Assembly (NCBI RefSeq): GCF_002262885.1
Contig: NZ_NKYF01000003.1
Span: forward strand, 438,382 to 502,381
DNA length: 64,000 bases
Reading direction: 5' to 3'
Origin: Pseudonocardia sp. MH-G8
Lineage (GTDB): Bacteria > Actinomycetota > Actinomycetes > Mycobacteriales > Pseudonocardiaceae
In this document: positions 37,455-45,834 of the stretch, piece by piece
Numbering within the stretch: position 1 is the first letter of the stretch
Layout: every line of letters starts with the position of its first letter
Translations under genes and position numbers: made by a program
The notes under the pieces: generated by a model
The model's database searches: none
Told to the model about the DNA's origin: nothing
Seen by the model: the letters and a program-made list of their open reading frames with translations, nothing else

Positions 37455-38249
37455 ATGACACCCGACACCATCGTTCTGGTCCACGGCTTCTGGGTCACCC
37501 CACGCAGCTGGGAGAACTGGACCAGCTACTACGAGGCGAAGGGATATCGGGTGCTCGCGCCCGGCTACCCGGGCTTCGAGGTCGAGGTGGAGGCGCTGCG
37601 CGCCGACCCACAGATCATCATCGATGTCACCGTTCCGGCGATCATCGAGAAGCTCGAAGCAGCGATCCGCGAGCTGGACACGGCCCCGATCATCATGGGC
37701 CACTCCGCGGGCGGGGCCTTCACCCAGATCCTGCTCGACCGCGGTCACGGCGCCGCCGGCGTCGCGCTCAACTCCGCACCCACCGAGGGTGTGCGGGTCG
37801 TGCCACTGTCCCAGGTGAAATCGACGTTCCCCGTGCTGAAGAGCCCGTCCAACCGGCACAAGGCCGTCGGCCTCGACTTCGAGGGCTGGCGGTACGCCTT
37901 CACGAACACGTTCAGCGAAGAGGAAGCCCGGGCGCTCTACGAGCGCTATCACATCCCCGCGAACGGCGGGATCCTCTGGGGCGGTGTCCTGGCGAACTTC
38001 CAGCCCGGACACCAGGACACCTGGGTCGACTACCACAACGACGACCGGGCACCGCTGCTGTTCGTCTCGGGCTCGGAGGACCACATCATGCCGCCGAGCA
38101 TCCAGCGGTCCAACGCCAGGCACTACAAGTCGAACACCGTCACCGAGCACAAGCAGTACGAGGGGTACGCGCACCTGCTCCCGGCGCAGAAGGGCTGGGA
38201 GCGGATCGCAGACGACGTTCTGGAGTGGGCCGTGGAGCACGCCCGCTGA
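37455..38249 (+). CDS. alpha/beta hydrolase (serine type)
   Basis: 264 residues from ATG 37455. Elements include TIVLVHGFWVTPRSWENW (oxyanion loop), the nucleophile elbow IIMGHSAGGAFTQI (GxSxG), FVSGSEDHIMPP with the acid, and the late His in YEGYAHLLPAQ. The substrate is unknown. It is divergent from a GlxA-type regulator and followed by the regulated SDR gene, which has its own promoter. Confidence 0.87.
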   Translation: MTPDTIVLVHGFWVTPRSWENWTSYYEAKGYRVLAPGYPGFEVEVEALRADPQIIIDVTVPAIIEKLEAAIRELDTAPIIMGHSAGGAFTQILLDRGHGAAGVALNSAPTEGVRVVPLSQVKSTFPVLKSPSNRHKAVGLDFEGWRYAFTNTFSEEEARALYERYHIPANGGILWGGVLANFQPGHQDTWVDYHNDDRAPLLFVSGSEDHIMPPSIQRSNARHYKSNTVTEHKQYEGYAHLLPAQKGWERIADDVLEWAVEHAR

Positions 38250-38331
38250 TCCACGGACCTGCTCGCGTTCCTCGACGCGGCCGGACCTGGGGTCGGTGTG
38301 CCGTAGCGATCACTCCGCGATCCCCTGCGAC

Positions 38332-38384
38332 TTGAGAAACGGACACGTGTCCACTAGGTTCGACGACTAACCGGACACTTGTCC
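38332..38384 (+). promoter_or_regulatory. SDR promoter with two operator palindromes
   Basis: TTGAGA (38332-38337) and TAGGTT (38355-38360) are separated by exactly 17 bp, a good vegetative promoter. The spacer contains the perfect palindrome GGACACGTGTCC (38341-38352). A second near-palindrome GGACACTTGTCC (38373-38384) begins 32 bp after the first, about three helical turns, just past the expected start site. This is a typical repressor arrangement, TetR-like by appearance. No TetR gene is in the window. Confidence 0.7.
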
Positions 38385-38403
38385 GTCTAGTCGAAGGATC
38401 TTC

Positions 38404-39144
38404 ATGCCCCTCCACGGCAAGGTCATCGCCATCACCGGCGCCAGCAGCGGGATCGGTGAAGCAACCGCTCGCCACCTCGCATCACTCGGTGCGACCGTCG
38501 TCCTCGGCGCCCGCCGCACCGACCGACTGGACCGGCTGGTCTCCGAGATCGAGGCCGCCGGCGGAAAGGCGGCCGCCACGCGCGTGGACGTCACCCGTCC
38601 CGACGACCTCCATTCTCTCGTCGCCCTCGCCGTCGAGCGCTTCGACCGCCTGGACGTCCTGGTCGGCAACGCCGGGGTCACCAAGATCAGCACCGTTGCG
38701 GACCTGGATATCGAGGGCTGGTCGGCGATGGTCGACGTGAACGTCAAGGGCATCCTGCACGGGATCGCCGCAGCCCTGCCGGTGTTCCGCGGTCAGGGCA
38801 GTGGCCACCTCGTCACCGTCGTCTCGACCTCCGGCCTGAAGATCGTCCCCACTCAGGCGGTGTACGCCGGGACGAAGAACGCGGTGCGCACCCTCCTGGA
38901 AGGGCTGCGGCAGGAGAGCACCGACGGCGTCCTGCGGACGACGTCGATCTCCCCTGGCTACGTCCGCACCGAGCTGATCGACACCGCCGTCGACGATCCG
39001 GCCGTGCGCGAGCAGATGAGGGGGAACATGGCTGAGCTCGGCATCGACGCCGCAGCGGTGGCCCGGGCGATCGCATTCGTGATCGACCAGCCCGACGACG
39101 TCGAGATCGGGGACCTGACCATCCGACCCACCCGCCAGGGCTGA
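38404..39144 (+). CDS. classical short-chain dehydrogenase/reductase
   Basis: 246 residues. The cofactor motif TGASSGIG lies at residues 11-18, NAG at about 89, and the catalytic Ser and Tyr-x3-Lys occur in VVSTSG and YAGTKNAVRT. An Arg in the second strand region (GARRTDRL) suggests NADP(H). The substrate is unknown; related proteins are often annotated as clavaldehyde-dehydrogenase-like. Its expression is probably controlled by the palindromes just upstream. Confidence 0.92.
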   Translation: MPLHGKVIAITGASSGIGEATARHLASLGATVVLGARRTDRLDRLVSEIEAAGGKAAATRVDVTRPDDLHSLVALAVERFDRLDVLVGNAGVTKISTVADLDIEGWSAMVDVNVKGILHGIAAALPVFRGQGSGHLVTVVSTSGLKIVPTQAVYAGTKNAVRTLLEGLRQESTDGVLRTTSISPGYVRTELIDTAVDDPAVREQMRGNMAELGIDAAAVARAIAFVIDQPDDVEIGDLTIRPTRQG

Positions 39145-39177
39145 GCCTGCGGGGGGCACGAAACCCTGTCCCACGCC

Positions 39178-40170
39178 TCAGCCCGCGTCGACGGTGAGGC
39201 TCGACAGCGAGGGCTGATGCAGCCGGAAGGCCGGCACGTGGTGGGTGCGCGCCTCGCTGCGGTAGCGACCCGGCGTCCGCCCGTGGGCACGGGTGAATGC
39301 GCGGGAGAACGCCGGCACCGATCCGTACCCGACGGCAGCGGTGATCACCTCGAGGGAGTCGTGCGTGTCGCGCAGGCGGACCGCGGCCAGATCCATCCGC
39401 CAGTTCGCCAGGTATGCCGCCGGTGTCGCGCCGGTCGCCGCCGGGAACCGGCGCGCGAGGGTCGCCCGCGAGACCGAGGTGGCCGCCGCCAGCGTCGCCG
39501 TCGTCCACGGCGTGGCCGGATCCTCGTGCAGGCGTTCCAGCGCCTTGCCGACCACGGGGTCGTAGAGCGCGCCCAGCCACGTGCCGAGGCACGCCGGGGG
39601 ATTCTCGGCGAGCCAGGCCCGCAGCATCTGCACCAGCACCACGTCGACCAGGCTCTTGAGGACCGCCCGGGTGGCGATCTGCGGGTGGGCCAGCTCCCGA
39701 GCGAGCATGCGTACGGTGTCGTCCAGGCCGGTCGTGCCGGTCGCCGACCGCACATGGACGATGCCGGGCAGGACCGCCAGCACCTGCGTGAGCGCGGCCG
39801 GATCGCAGTCGTAGTGGATGGTCACGATCCGGGTGGTGACCGGCGACGACCCGAGCCGGATCAGATCGCCGGCACCGCGCCCGCGAGCCGTGGCGTGCTC
39901 GCACCTGCGGCGACCGGTCCCGTCCGGATCTCCCGGCTCGTCGCCGAGACCGTGCAGGGTGCCTGCCGGGAGCAGCACGACGTCGCCGGTCGCCAGCTCC
40001 ACCGGCTCCCTCCCCGGCACCGTGAGCCAGGCCCGGCCCGCGGTCACGGCGTGCAGGGCCGCCCCCGGGTAGTCGTCCAGGACGACCGCCCAGCGGCCGC
40101 CGGCCTCGATGCGGGTGCTCAGCGCCCCCTTGACGCCGGAGACGTCCAACACGTCGCTGAATGGATCCAC
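39178..40170 (-). CDS. AraC family regulator with cupin N-terminus
   Basis: 330 residues. The N-terminal cupin domain (RWAVVLDDYPGAALHAVTAG, DVVLLPAGTLHGLGDEPG) resembles the AraC_binding_2 / cupin_6 group; the C-terminal HTH includes VSRATLARRFPAATGATPAAYL and AVGYGSVPAFSRAFTRAHGRTPGRYR. It is divergent from the enoyl-CoA hydratase-like gene (101 bp) and convergent with the SDR (33 bp). The ligand and targets are unknown. Confidence 0.9.
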   Translation of the reverse strand: MDPFSDVLDVSGVKGALSTRIEAGGRWAVVLDDYPGAALHAVTAGRAWLTVPGREPVELATGDVVLLPAGTLHGLGDEPGDPDGTGRRRCEHATARGRGAGDLIRLGSSPVTTRIVTIHYDCDPAALTQVLAVLPGIVHVRSATGTTGLDDTVRMLARELAHPQIATRAVLKSLVDVVLVQMLRAWLAENPPACLGTWLGALYDPVVGKALERLHEDPATPWTTATLAAATSVSRATLARRFPAATGATPAAYLANWRMDLAAVRLRDTHDSLEVITAAVGYGSVPAFSRAFTRAHGRTPGRYRSEARTHHVPAFRLHQPSLSSLTVDAG

Positions 40171-40271
40171 CCCGCTACGCTAGCCATGCCCGTCAGCCTG
40201 AGGCAACCGATCAATATTCTGCGGCCCATGGGCATGGTCTGACTCAACTCCCGATACATACAGTCCCCGTC

Positions 40272-41135
40272 ATGGACTACCACGACTGGACCGGCCTCAC
40301 CGTCGCCATCGCCGACGGGGTCGCGACCGTGACCCTCGACCACCCGCCCCTCAACCTCATGGACGCCGTCCTGCTGCCCTCGCTGCGCGGGTTCGTGCGG
40401 CAGGTACGCGACGACGCGGACGTGCGCGTCATCGTGTTCCAGAGCGCCGACGACGAGTTCTTCAGCGCACACGGCGACATGGGCTACCTCACCGACCCGG
40501 ACGCCCTGCCCACCGCCACCCGCGCCGCGATCGCCGCCGCGCCGGACACGCCGGTCCCGGACGGTTTGAACATCATCCAGGCGTTGGGAGTGGAGGTGCG
40601 CGCTCTCCCGCAGATCACCATCGGCAAGATCGCCGGCTTCGCGCGCGGCGCCGGCAACGAGTTCCTCATGTCCCTCGACATGCGGTTCGCGGCGATCGGC
40701 CGCTCGGGTCAGGCCCAGCCCGAGTCGCTGCTGGGCATCCTCCCCGGCGGCGGCGGCACGCTGAACATGACCCGCCTGGTCGGGCGGGCCCGGGCCCTGG
40801 AACTGATCGTCGGCGGGCAGCTCGTGGACGCCGAGGCGGCCGAGCGGTACGGCCTGGTGAACCGCGCCCTTCCCGCCGCCGAGCTGGACGCGTTCGTCGA
40901 CACCCTGGCGCGCCGGATGGCACGGGTGGGCCCGCCGGTCGTCGCCGCGATCAAGACCACCGTCGACGCGGTGGCGCCGACCGTTCCGCACGAGGCGTAC
41001 GAGGTGGAGAACACCTCGCTGTACGCGCTCTTCGGCGACGACGTCGTCACCACCGCACACCGGCAGGTCGCCGCGGGCGTGCAGACCCGCGACGGCGAGC
41101 GGGACCTCGAAGGACTCCTCGACCGCATCGCCTAG
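40272..41135 (+). CDS. enoyl-CoA hydratase/isomerase family protein
   Basis: 287 residues from ATG 40272. The crotonase fold is shown by GVATVTLDHPPLNLMDAVLL, FFSAHGDMGYL, IAGFARGAGNEFLMSLDMRFA (oxyanion hole) and PESLLGILPGGGGT. The catalytic Glu of true hydratases appears as PES, but the first Glu position is altered (RGAGNEFL), so the precise reaction is uncertain. It is divergent from the AraC regulator, a likely regulator-target pair. The following 240 bp to the ABC gene contain no clear gene. Confidence 0.82.
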   Translation: MDYHDWTGLTVAIADGVATVTLDHPPLNLMDAVLLPSLRGFVRQVRDDADVRVIVFQSADDEFFSAHGDMGYLTDPDALPTATRAAIAAAPDTPVPDGLNIIQALGVEVRALPQITIGKIAGFARGAGNEFLMSLDMRFAAIGRSGQAQPESLLGILPGGGGTLNMTRLVGRARALELIVGGQLVDAEAAERYGLVNRALPAAELDAFVDTLARRMARVGPPVVAAIKTTVDAVAPTVPHEAYEVENTSLYALFGDDVVTTAHRQVAAGVQTRDGERDLEGLLDRIA

Positions 41136-41376
41136 GTGCCCCGCAGACGCGCCTGGTGGGAGGAGCGTGCATCAGACGCCCTTCAGGACACGATCAAGTG
41201 CTGGTACCGAGGCGGCGCACTCACGGGACGAGCGCTGAGCCCGCTCTGCGGCGCGCCGAACCGGTGCAGGCGCGATCTATGATCTTCGCGTGGCTACCCG
41301 TGCACGGCTCCCCCGATCGCGCCGGCTCGGGAGGGTCGCCCGCGGATGCTGACAACAGGCATGGATGTGACGTCAC

Positions 41377-43293
41377 GTGGTCGGTAGCGGCGCTCCTCGG
41401 CCGAGCGGGCGGGAACTGCTGGTCAACGCCGGGTTGGCGTTCGCCCAGGTGTGGGCGGCCGCCCCGGCCTCCCTGCTCGCCTACCTGGTGGCGACCGCGA
41501 TATCGGCCGGAGCTCCGGTCCTGGTCGCCTGGTTGACCAAGAACATCCTCGACGGCGTGGCGGCCGGGGTCGCTTTCGGCGATCTCGTGTCAGGTGCGGT
41601 CACCTTGGCGGTCGCAGGTGCCGCGGTGGCGGTGGTCCCGCAGGTGAGCCGGTACCTGACCGGCCAGATCGAGCGAGCGTCCTCCCTGTACTCGACGGAG
41701 CGGTTGTACCGGGCGGTCGGGCGGTTCATCGGGCTCGGCCGATTCGAGGACCCGGAGTCGCTCGACCGGCTGCGGCTGGCCGACAACAGCACCCGGGCCC
41801 CGGCCATGGCCGTGAACTCCGGGTTGCTGGTGGTCGGTGGCGCGCTGACCGTCACCGGGTTCGTCGTGACGCTCGTCGTGGTCAGTCCGGTGATGACGGC
41901 CATCGTCCTCGCCTCGTCGATCCCGGTCCTGATCGCGGAGCTGGCGCTGTCCCGCAGGCGCGGGGCGATGGAGTGGCAGATCGGCCCGGCCGAGCGCAGG
42001 GAGTTCTTCTACAGCAGCCTCCTGACCGAGGTGAACGCGGCCAAGGAGGTCCGGCTGTACGGGTTGTCGGACTTCCTGCGTGGGCGGATGCTGACCGAAC
42101 GCCACGTCTCGGACTCGGCGCGGCGCGCGATGGACCTGCGGGAGACGTGGACCCAAGGCGGGTTGTCGTTGCTGGGCGCCGCGGTGGTCGGCGGCGGGTT
42201 GATCTGGGCGATCCGCGCCGCCGCGCAGGGCGAGATCTCCGTGGGCGACGTATCCCTGTTCATCGGCGGTGTCATGGGAGTGCAAAGTGCGGTCGGCGGG
42301 CTGATCTCGGGTTTCGCGGAAGCGCACAACCAGTTGCTGATGTTCGACCACTACCGGCGGATCGTCGATTCCGAACCCGACCTTCCGGTGCCGGCACGGC
42401 CGCGACCCACCCCGACAATGCGGCAGGGTATCGAGCTGCGGGATGTGTGGTTCCGCTACAGCGACAACCACCCGTGGGCGCTACGCGGGATCTCCGTGCA
42501 CATCCCGCACGGCCGAGCCGTCGGACTCGTCGGCCGTAACGGCGCGGGCAAGTCCACGCTGGTCAAACTGCTCTGCCGGTTCTACGACCCGACGCAGGGG
42601 GCCATCTACTGGGATGGCATCGACCTGCGAGAGTTCGACCCGGACACGTTGCGGCGCAAGCTCGCGGGCGTGTTCCAGGACTACATGGAATACGACCTGA
42701 CAGCTTCCGAGAACATCGGGATCGGCGACCTGGACGGGCTCGAGGACGGCAACCGGATCGTCACCGCGGCTCGCCGTGCCGGAATCCATGACAAGCTGAT
42801 CACACTGCCACACGGCTACCGCACCCTGCTCTCCCGGCTGTTCATGAGCGAGGCCGACAAAGACGACGCGGAGACCGGCGTCGTCGTCTCCGGCGGCCAG
42901 TGGCAACGCCTCGCCCTCGCCCGCGCCCTCTTCCGCGATCGGCCGGACCTCATGATCCTCGACGAGCCCACCTCCGGGCTCGACGCCGAGGCCGAGACCC
43001 GGATTCACGAACAGATCCGCCGACATCGCGCAGGACGCACGAGCCTGCTGATCTCGCACCGGATGAGCAGTATCCGCGACGCGGACCACATCGTCGTCCT
43101 CGACGAGGGCGCGCTGGCCGAGCAGGGACAACACGACGAGCTGATGGCGCGCGGAGGGATCTACGCCGGACTGTTCCGGATGCAGGCCGCGGGCTACAAC
43201 GACGCCGATGCCGATGCCGATGCGGCGACGGAACAGATCCAGGCAATCCAGCCGCAGGACGGTGCCCATCCGGGTCTTCCCGCGAGGCCATAG
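41377..43293 (+). CDS. ABC exporter, fused membrane and ATPase domains
   Basis: 638 residues from GTG 41377. Six transmembrane helices occupy about 20-310; the nucleotide-binding domain (about 350-600) has Walker A GLVGRNGAGKSTLVK, signature VVSGGQWQRLALARAL, Walker B DLMILDEPTSG and the switch His in LLISHRMSS. It has no C39 peptidase domain and no substrate-binding partner, so it is a half-transporter that probably forms a homodimer. It is convergent with the Cys-rich peptide gene, with a 46-bp palindrome between. Exporters of this type move peptides and lipids; here the peptide is a plausible cargo, by inference. The tail after residue 605 is Asp/Ala-rich. Confidence 0.9.
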   Translation: MVGSGAPRPSGRELLVNAGLAFAQVWAAAPASLLAYLVATAISAGAPVLVAWLTKNILDGVAAGVAFGDLVSGAVTLAVAGAAVAVVPQVSRYLTGQIERASSLYSTERLYRAVGRFIGLGRFEDPESLDRLRLADNSTRAPAMAVNSGLLVVGGALTVTGFVVTLVVVSPVMTAIVLASSIPVLIAELALSRRRGAMEWQIGPAERREFFYSSLLTEVNAAKEVRLYGLSDFLRGRMLTERHVSDSARRAMDLRETWTQGGLSLLGAAVVGGGLIWAIRAAAQGEISVGDVSLFIGGVMGVQSAVGGLISGFAEAHNQLLMFDHYRRIVDSEPDLPVPARPRPTPTMRQGIELRDVWFRYSDNHPWALRGISVHIPHGRAVGLVGRNGAGKSTLVKLLCRFYDPTQGAIYWDGIDLREFDPDTLRRKLAGVFQDYMEYDLTASENIGIGDLDGLEDGNRIVTAARRAGIHDKLITLPHGYRTLLSRLFMSEADKDDAETGVVVSGGQWQRLALARALFRDRPDLMILDEPTSGLDAEAETRIHEQIRRHRAGRTSLLISHRMSSIRDADHIVVLDEGALAEQGQHDELMARGGIYAGLFRMQAAGYNDADADADAATEQIQAIQPQDGAHPGLPARP

Positions 43294-43306
43294 CCCGGGA
43301 ACAGAA

Positions 43307-43352
43307 CCGGCGGTAGTCGAATCCGCTGATCAGCGGATTCGACTACCGCCGG
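43307..43352. terminator. perfect 46-bp palindrome between convergent genes
   Basis: Bases 43307-43329 (starting CCGGCGGTAGTCGAATCC) are the exact reverse complement of 43330-43352, with no spacer. It lies 14 bp after the ABC transporter stop and 25 bp before the end of the peptide gene on the other strand, so it most likely terminates both. A loopless palindrome of this length can also extrude a cruciform. Confidence 0.75.
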
Positions 43353-43376
43353 ACGACGCCACGCGGCGACTGCCTG

Positions 43377-43565
43377 CTAGCAGTTCGGCCCGCAGCCGAT
43401 GCCCTTGCGGCAGAAGGTGGGACGCCCGCAGCCGTAGTAGCAGGTCCGGATAGCGCAGCCAGTGCTGTAGCGGTGGCACCAGCTTTCTTCCTTGCACGCG
43501 GCCGCCGGAACTTCCGGCGCGATCCTCGCGAGCACTCGATCGGCAATTCGATGCATCATACCCAC
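43377..43565 (-). CDS. Cys-rich small peptide precursor, eight cysteines
   Basis: 62 residues from GTG 43565. Residues 1-23 are an amphipathic leader-like helix (MMHRIADRVLARIAPEVP) ending in AAA; residues 24-62 hold eight Cys spaced C-x5-C-x6-C-x4-C-x3-C-x5-C-x5-C-x3-C, the last being the C-terminal residue. A GAGAGG site (43578-43583) lies 12 bases upstream; ATGs at 43559 and 43556 are alternatives. No lanthionine or radical SAM enzyme is nearby; a thioredoxin and a MauE-like protein are just upstream on the same strand. I do not recognise a described family. Four disulfides or metal binding are both conceivable. Confidence 0.75.
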   Translation of the reverse strand: MGMMHRIADRVLARIAPEVPAAACKEESWCHRYSTGCAIRTCYYGCGRPTFCRKGIGCGPNC

Positions 43566-43602
43566 CCGATGTCACATCCTCTCAGAATGAATGGTCCACA
43601 GC

Positions 43603-43632
43603 ACCCTAGCGATCATGGATAGCGGGTCGCAA
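43603..43632 (-). promoter_or_regulatory. predicted promoter of the Cys-rich peptide gene
   Basis: On the minus strand TTGCGA (43632-43627) and TAGGGT (43608-43603) are 18 bp apart, fitting a vegetative -35/-10 pair. It would start transcription near 43596 and give a leader of about 30 nt with the GAGAGG site. The peptide could thus be made far more abundantly than the maturation proteins encoded upstream. Confidence 0.5.
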
Positions 43633-43675
43633 GTCGTACGCCGCGCGACCGACATCTGATCGGATCGACAGCGGG

Positions 43676-44200
43676 TTACTTTGCAACCAACTCTTTGGCC
43701 TCCGCGGTCGAAAGGACCGCCGACATCACCATGTCGCCCTCGACGACGAAGAACGAAGGGAAGGTGTCGACCTCGAATCCGGACCCGATCGAACCGCCGG
43801 AATCCGGCTCCCGCACCACGGGCACCGACTCCAGCACGCTCAGCAACTCGTCACCGCCCTCGCCCGACACCACAGCGAACCCCGACGTCCCGGACGCCAC
43901 CGCGGCCGCGAACTCCGGCGCCTGCTCCAGGCACCCCGGGCAGGTGGTCGAGAAGAACCCGATCACCCCGGGCTTGTCACCGAGGAACCCCGCATCCACC
44001 GTCCGGCCATCCACCGTCTCCGCGGTGAACGAGGGCACCCTCGAACCGGCGGCCAACCCGCCCGGCGCAGCGTAGGCCGGCCCGAGGGCGGCGAACTTCC
44101 GCTCGTGCGCGGCGAGCCGCCGCACCATCGCACCCGTCAACAGCAGGTTGGCGACCACCAGGAGCCCCAGCACCACCAGGGCGACCACGACCAGTTCCAC
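43676..44200 (-). CDS. membrane-anchored thioredoxin-like protein (TlpA/MauD type)
   Basis: 174 residues from GTG 44200, with GGAGG nine bases upstream. One N-terminal transmembrane helix (about 2-24, VELVVVALVVLGLLVVANLL) is followed by a redoxin domain with VPSFTAETVDGRTVDA, the active-site CxxC in GFFSTTCPGCLEQAPEF, and the cis-Pro region DTFPSFFVVEGD. It would face the outside of the membrane and handle disulfides of exported proteins. The MauD/MauE pair plays this role for the Cys-rich methylamine dehydrogenase small subunit. It follows mauE-like by 50 bp and precedes the Cys-rich peptide gene. Confidence 0.87.
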   Translation of the reverse strand: MELVVVALVVLGLLVVANLLLTGAMVRRLAAHERKFAALGPAYAAPGGLAAGSRVPSFTAETVDGRTVDAGFLGDKPGVIGFFSTTCPGCLEQAPEFAAAVASGTSGFAVVSGEGGDELLSVLESVPVVREPDSGGSIGSGFEVDTFPSFFVVEGDMVMSAVLSTAEAKELVAK

Positions 44201-44250
44201 GGGAACACTCCTCCAACGAGTCAAGGGCAGCGGCAACGGCCGCGCGGTAC

Positions 44251-44769
44251 TCAGCCGGCCTGGGGAGCGACGACCTCGACCAGATCGTCGAAGTTGGCGA
44301 CGGCGGCGAGCAGTGCAGCGGCGAGCACACCTGTGATCACGAACGATCCGATCGAGGGTGCCACCGCCTGGTAGGTGTCCGCGAGGACGGCACCAGCGGT
44401 CGCGATCACCGCGAGCACGATGTTGCGCGCGACGTGCGCGCCCCGCAACGGCGCCCCGACCGCACCGAAGCAGCGGCAGCGTGGGCGTCGGCCACGCCGC
44501 AGGGTCAGCCCGATGACAGCCGCGAATCCGAGCAGCAGCACCGCACCCAGCGCCAGACCCACCACCGCGGTGGCAGGCAGCAGCGCGAGCGGGACGACGG
44601 CCACCTCGGCGGCGGTCACCACCGCCGCGACCGGAACACGCACCCGCGCCGGCACGTGGAAGTCGGCCAATGACCGCGCGAACTCCGACTGCTCCCGCAC
44701 CTTGCCGTACGCCGACAACGCGAACACACCAGCCGTGACGAACTGGCCCGTCAGCAGCAGGTAGATCAC
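44251..44769 (-). CDS. MauE/DoxX-like redox membrane protein
   Basis: 172 residues from GTG 44769 (VIYLLLTGQFVTAGVFALSAYGKV). Four transmembrane helices and the loop after helix 3, RRGRRPRCRCFGAVGAPL, with its C-x-C, match the MauE family that supports disulfide formation in methylamine dehydrogenase maturation. Here there is no methylamine dehydrogenase gene; the adjacent partners are a thioredoxin and a Cys-rich peptide. It probably carries electrons to or from the thioredoxin partner across the membrane. It is first in its operon. Confidence 0.85.
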   Translation of the reverse strand: MIYLLLTGQFVTAGVFALSAYGKVREQSEFARSLADFHVPARVRVPVAAVVTAAEVAVVPLALLPATAVVGLALGAVLLLGFAAVIGLTLRRGRRPRCRCFGAVGAPLRGAHVARNIVLAVIATAGAVLADTYQAVAPSIGSFVITGVLAAALLAAVANFDDLVEVVAPQAG

Positions 44770-44839
44770 GTGTCGTCGCTCCGGATGGCCTCAGGCCCCG
44801 CAGCGCGAGACGGCTATCAACGGGTCAGCACCGTAGCCA

Positions 44840-45308
44840 ATGGTGATCGGCGGTCACAAGATCGCCAGCTATGACGAAGCTCTCACAGGTGGGCCTGTTG
44901 CCGAACCGGTCACGGCCCGCGCCGCGGACGCTGCGTCGATCACGGCCCACGGTGGTCGGTCGATCGCCGACCACGACCGTCCGCCCATGGTCGACGCTGC
45001 TGGTCGGGACGCGGCGCGCGGTGATCGATCCGATCAGCACCTGGGTGCGGGTGCTGCGACGGTGGCGTACTCGTCGGAGCGATCATCACGGCCAGGTGAT
45101 CGATCCGATCAGTACCTGGCGGCGGTCGCTGCGACGTGGCGTACTCGTCGGAGCGATCAGGGCCGGTGATCGGTCCGATCAGTACCTGAGGGCGGGCGCG
45201 GCGACGGTGGTGTACTTGTCGGGGTGATCAGGGCCGGTGATCGGTCCGAGAAGTGCGCGGGTGCTGTCGCGGCGACGTCAGGTGCTTCTCGCAGCGATCA
45301 CCATCGGG
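44840..45308 (+). repeat. repeat block A: leader plus four ~72-bp units
   Basis: Four imperfect direct units begin GTGATCG at 45021, 45096, 45166 and 45237, each with the core GATC(A/G)GTCCGA(T/G)CAGTACCTG and GGTGGCGTACTCGTCGGAGCGATC. About 180 bp before the first unit also match the segment before block B. The whole block recurs 994-995 bp downstream as block B. Open frames across it are not conserved between the blocks, so no gene is called. Confidence 0.8.
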
Positions 45309-45390
45309 CATCCGACGCCCGAGCCGGCCGCACGCTCGATCTGTCGCCCTCGCACCATTCCGCTGATCATGGCCACCTCGCGTTCCGGAA

Positions 45391-45571
45391 CGTGCCCGTT
45401 GCATGATCAATGAGACGTGAGCGGGGTCTGCTGGAGATCCAACTCCGCTGAGGTCGCGCTCGTGGCGCATCCTGCGGACGTGGCCGTCCAGGTTCCGTGC
45501 CCGTTGCATGACCACGTAGACGTGAGGGGGTTGGAGGAAGATCCAACCCCGCTCACCTCTACGTCGTCGTG
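45391..45571 (+). repeat. pair of direct repeats with internal inverted repeats
   Basis: The motif CGTGCCCGTTGCATGA, followed by AGACGTGAG and a hairpin region, occurs at about 45391 and again at about 45497, 106 bp apart. The second copy (45514-45564) folds into a stem of about 22 bp (arms beginning ACGTAGACGTGAGG and ending CTCACCTCTACGT) around a 6-base loop, with one mismatch and one bulge. The region 45,572-45,830 shows nothing I can assign. Confidence 0.65.
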
Positions 45572-45834
45572 GAATCTCCAGTGGGCGCGCCGTTCCCGGC
45601 TCGCGACCACTGCCCCACACCCCGGCCCTGGTCTTCCGCGTAGTCGGCCGGGTTCCCCTGCTCCTGCCTGTCGGCGGGGTGGCCGGGTTGGCAGAACTGC
45701 CGAATATCCGGGCTGGGTGGGCGGCCGTCCCCGGCGCGGGCCCAGGCCTGTTGGGGACGAGCCCGCCGCTGCTGGGTGCTCGCGCGCCTTGCGGTGGTCC
45801 CGATCCACCGCCTCACGATGATCATCGGTGCCGG

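Noticed and set aside
41361..41377. Alternative ATG at 41361 for the ABC exporter
   Set aside because: Not in frame with the exporter; GTG 41377 is the first usable start.
43377..43565. Methylamine dehydrogenase small subunit
   Set aside because: Despite MauD/MauE-like neighbours, the peptide is too short, has eight rather than twelve Cys and lacks the tryptophan pair that forms TTQ; no large subunit is present.
43330..43575. Other minus-strand frame of 81 codons across the peptide gene
   Set aside because: It reads through the 46-bp palindrome and lacks cysteine order or a ribosome site; the 62-residue frame explains the region better.
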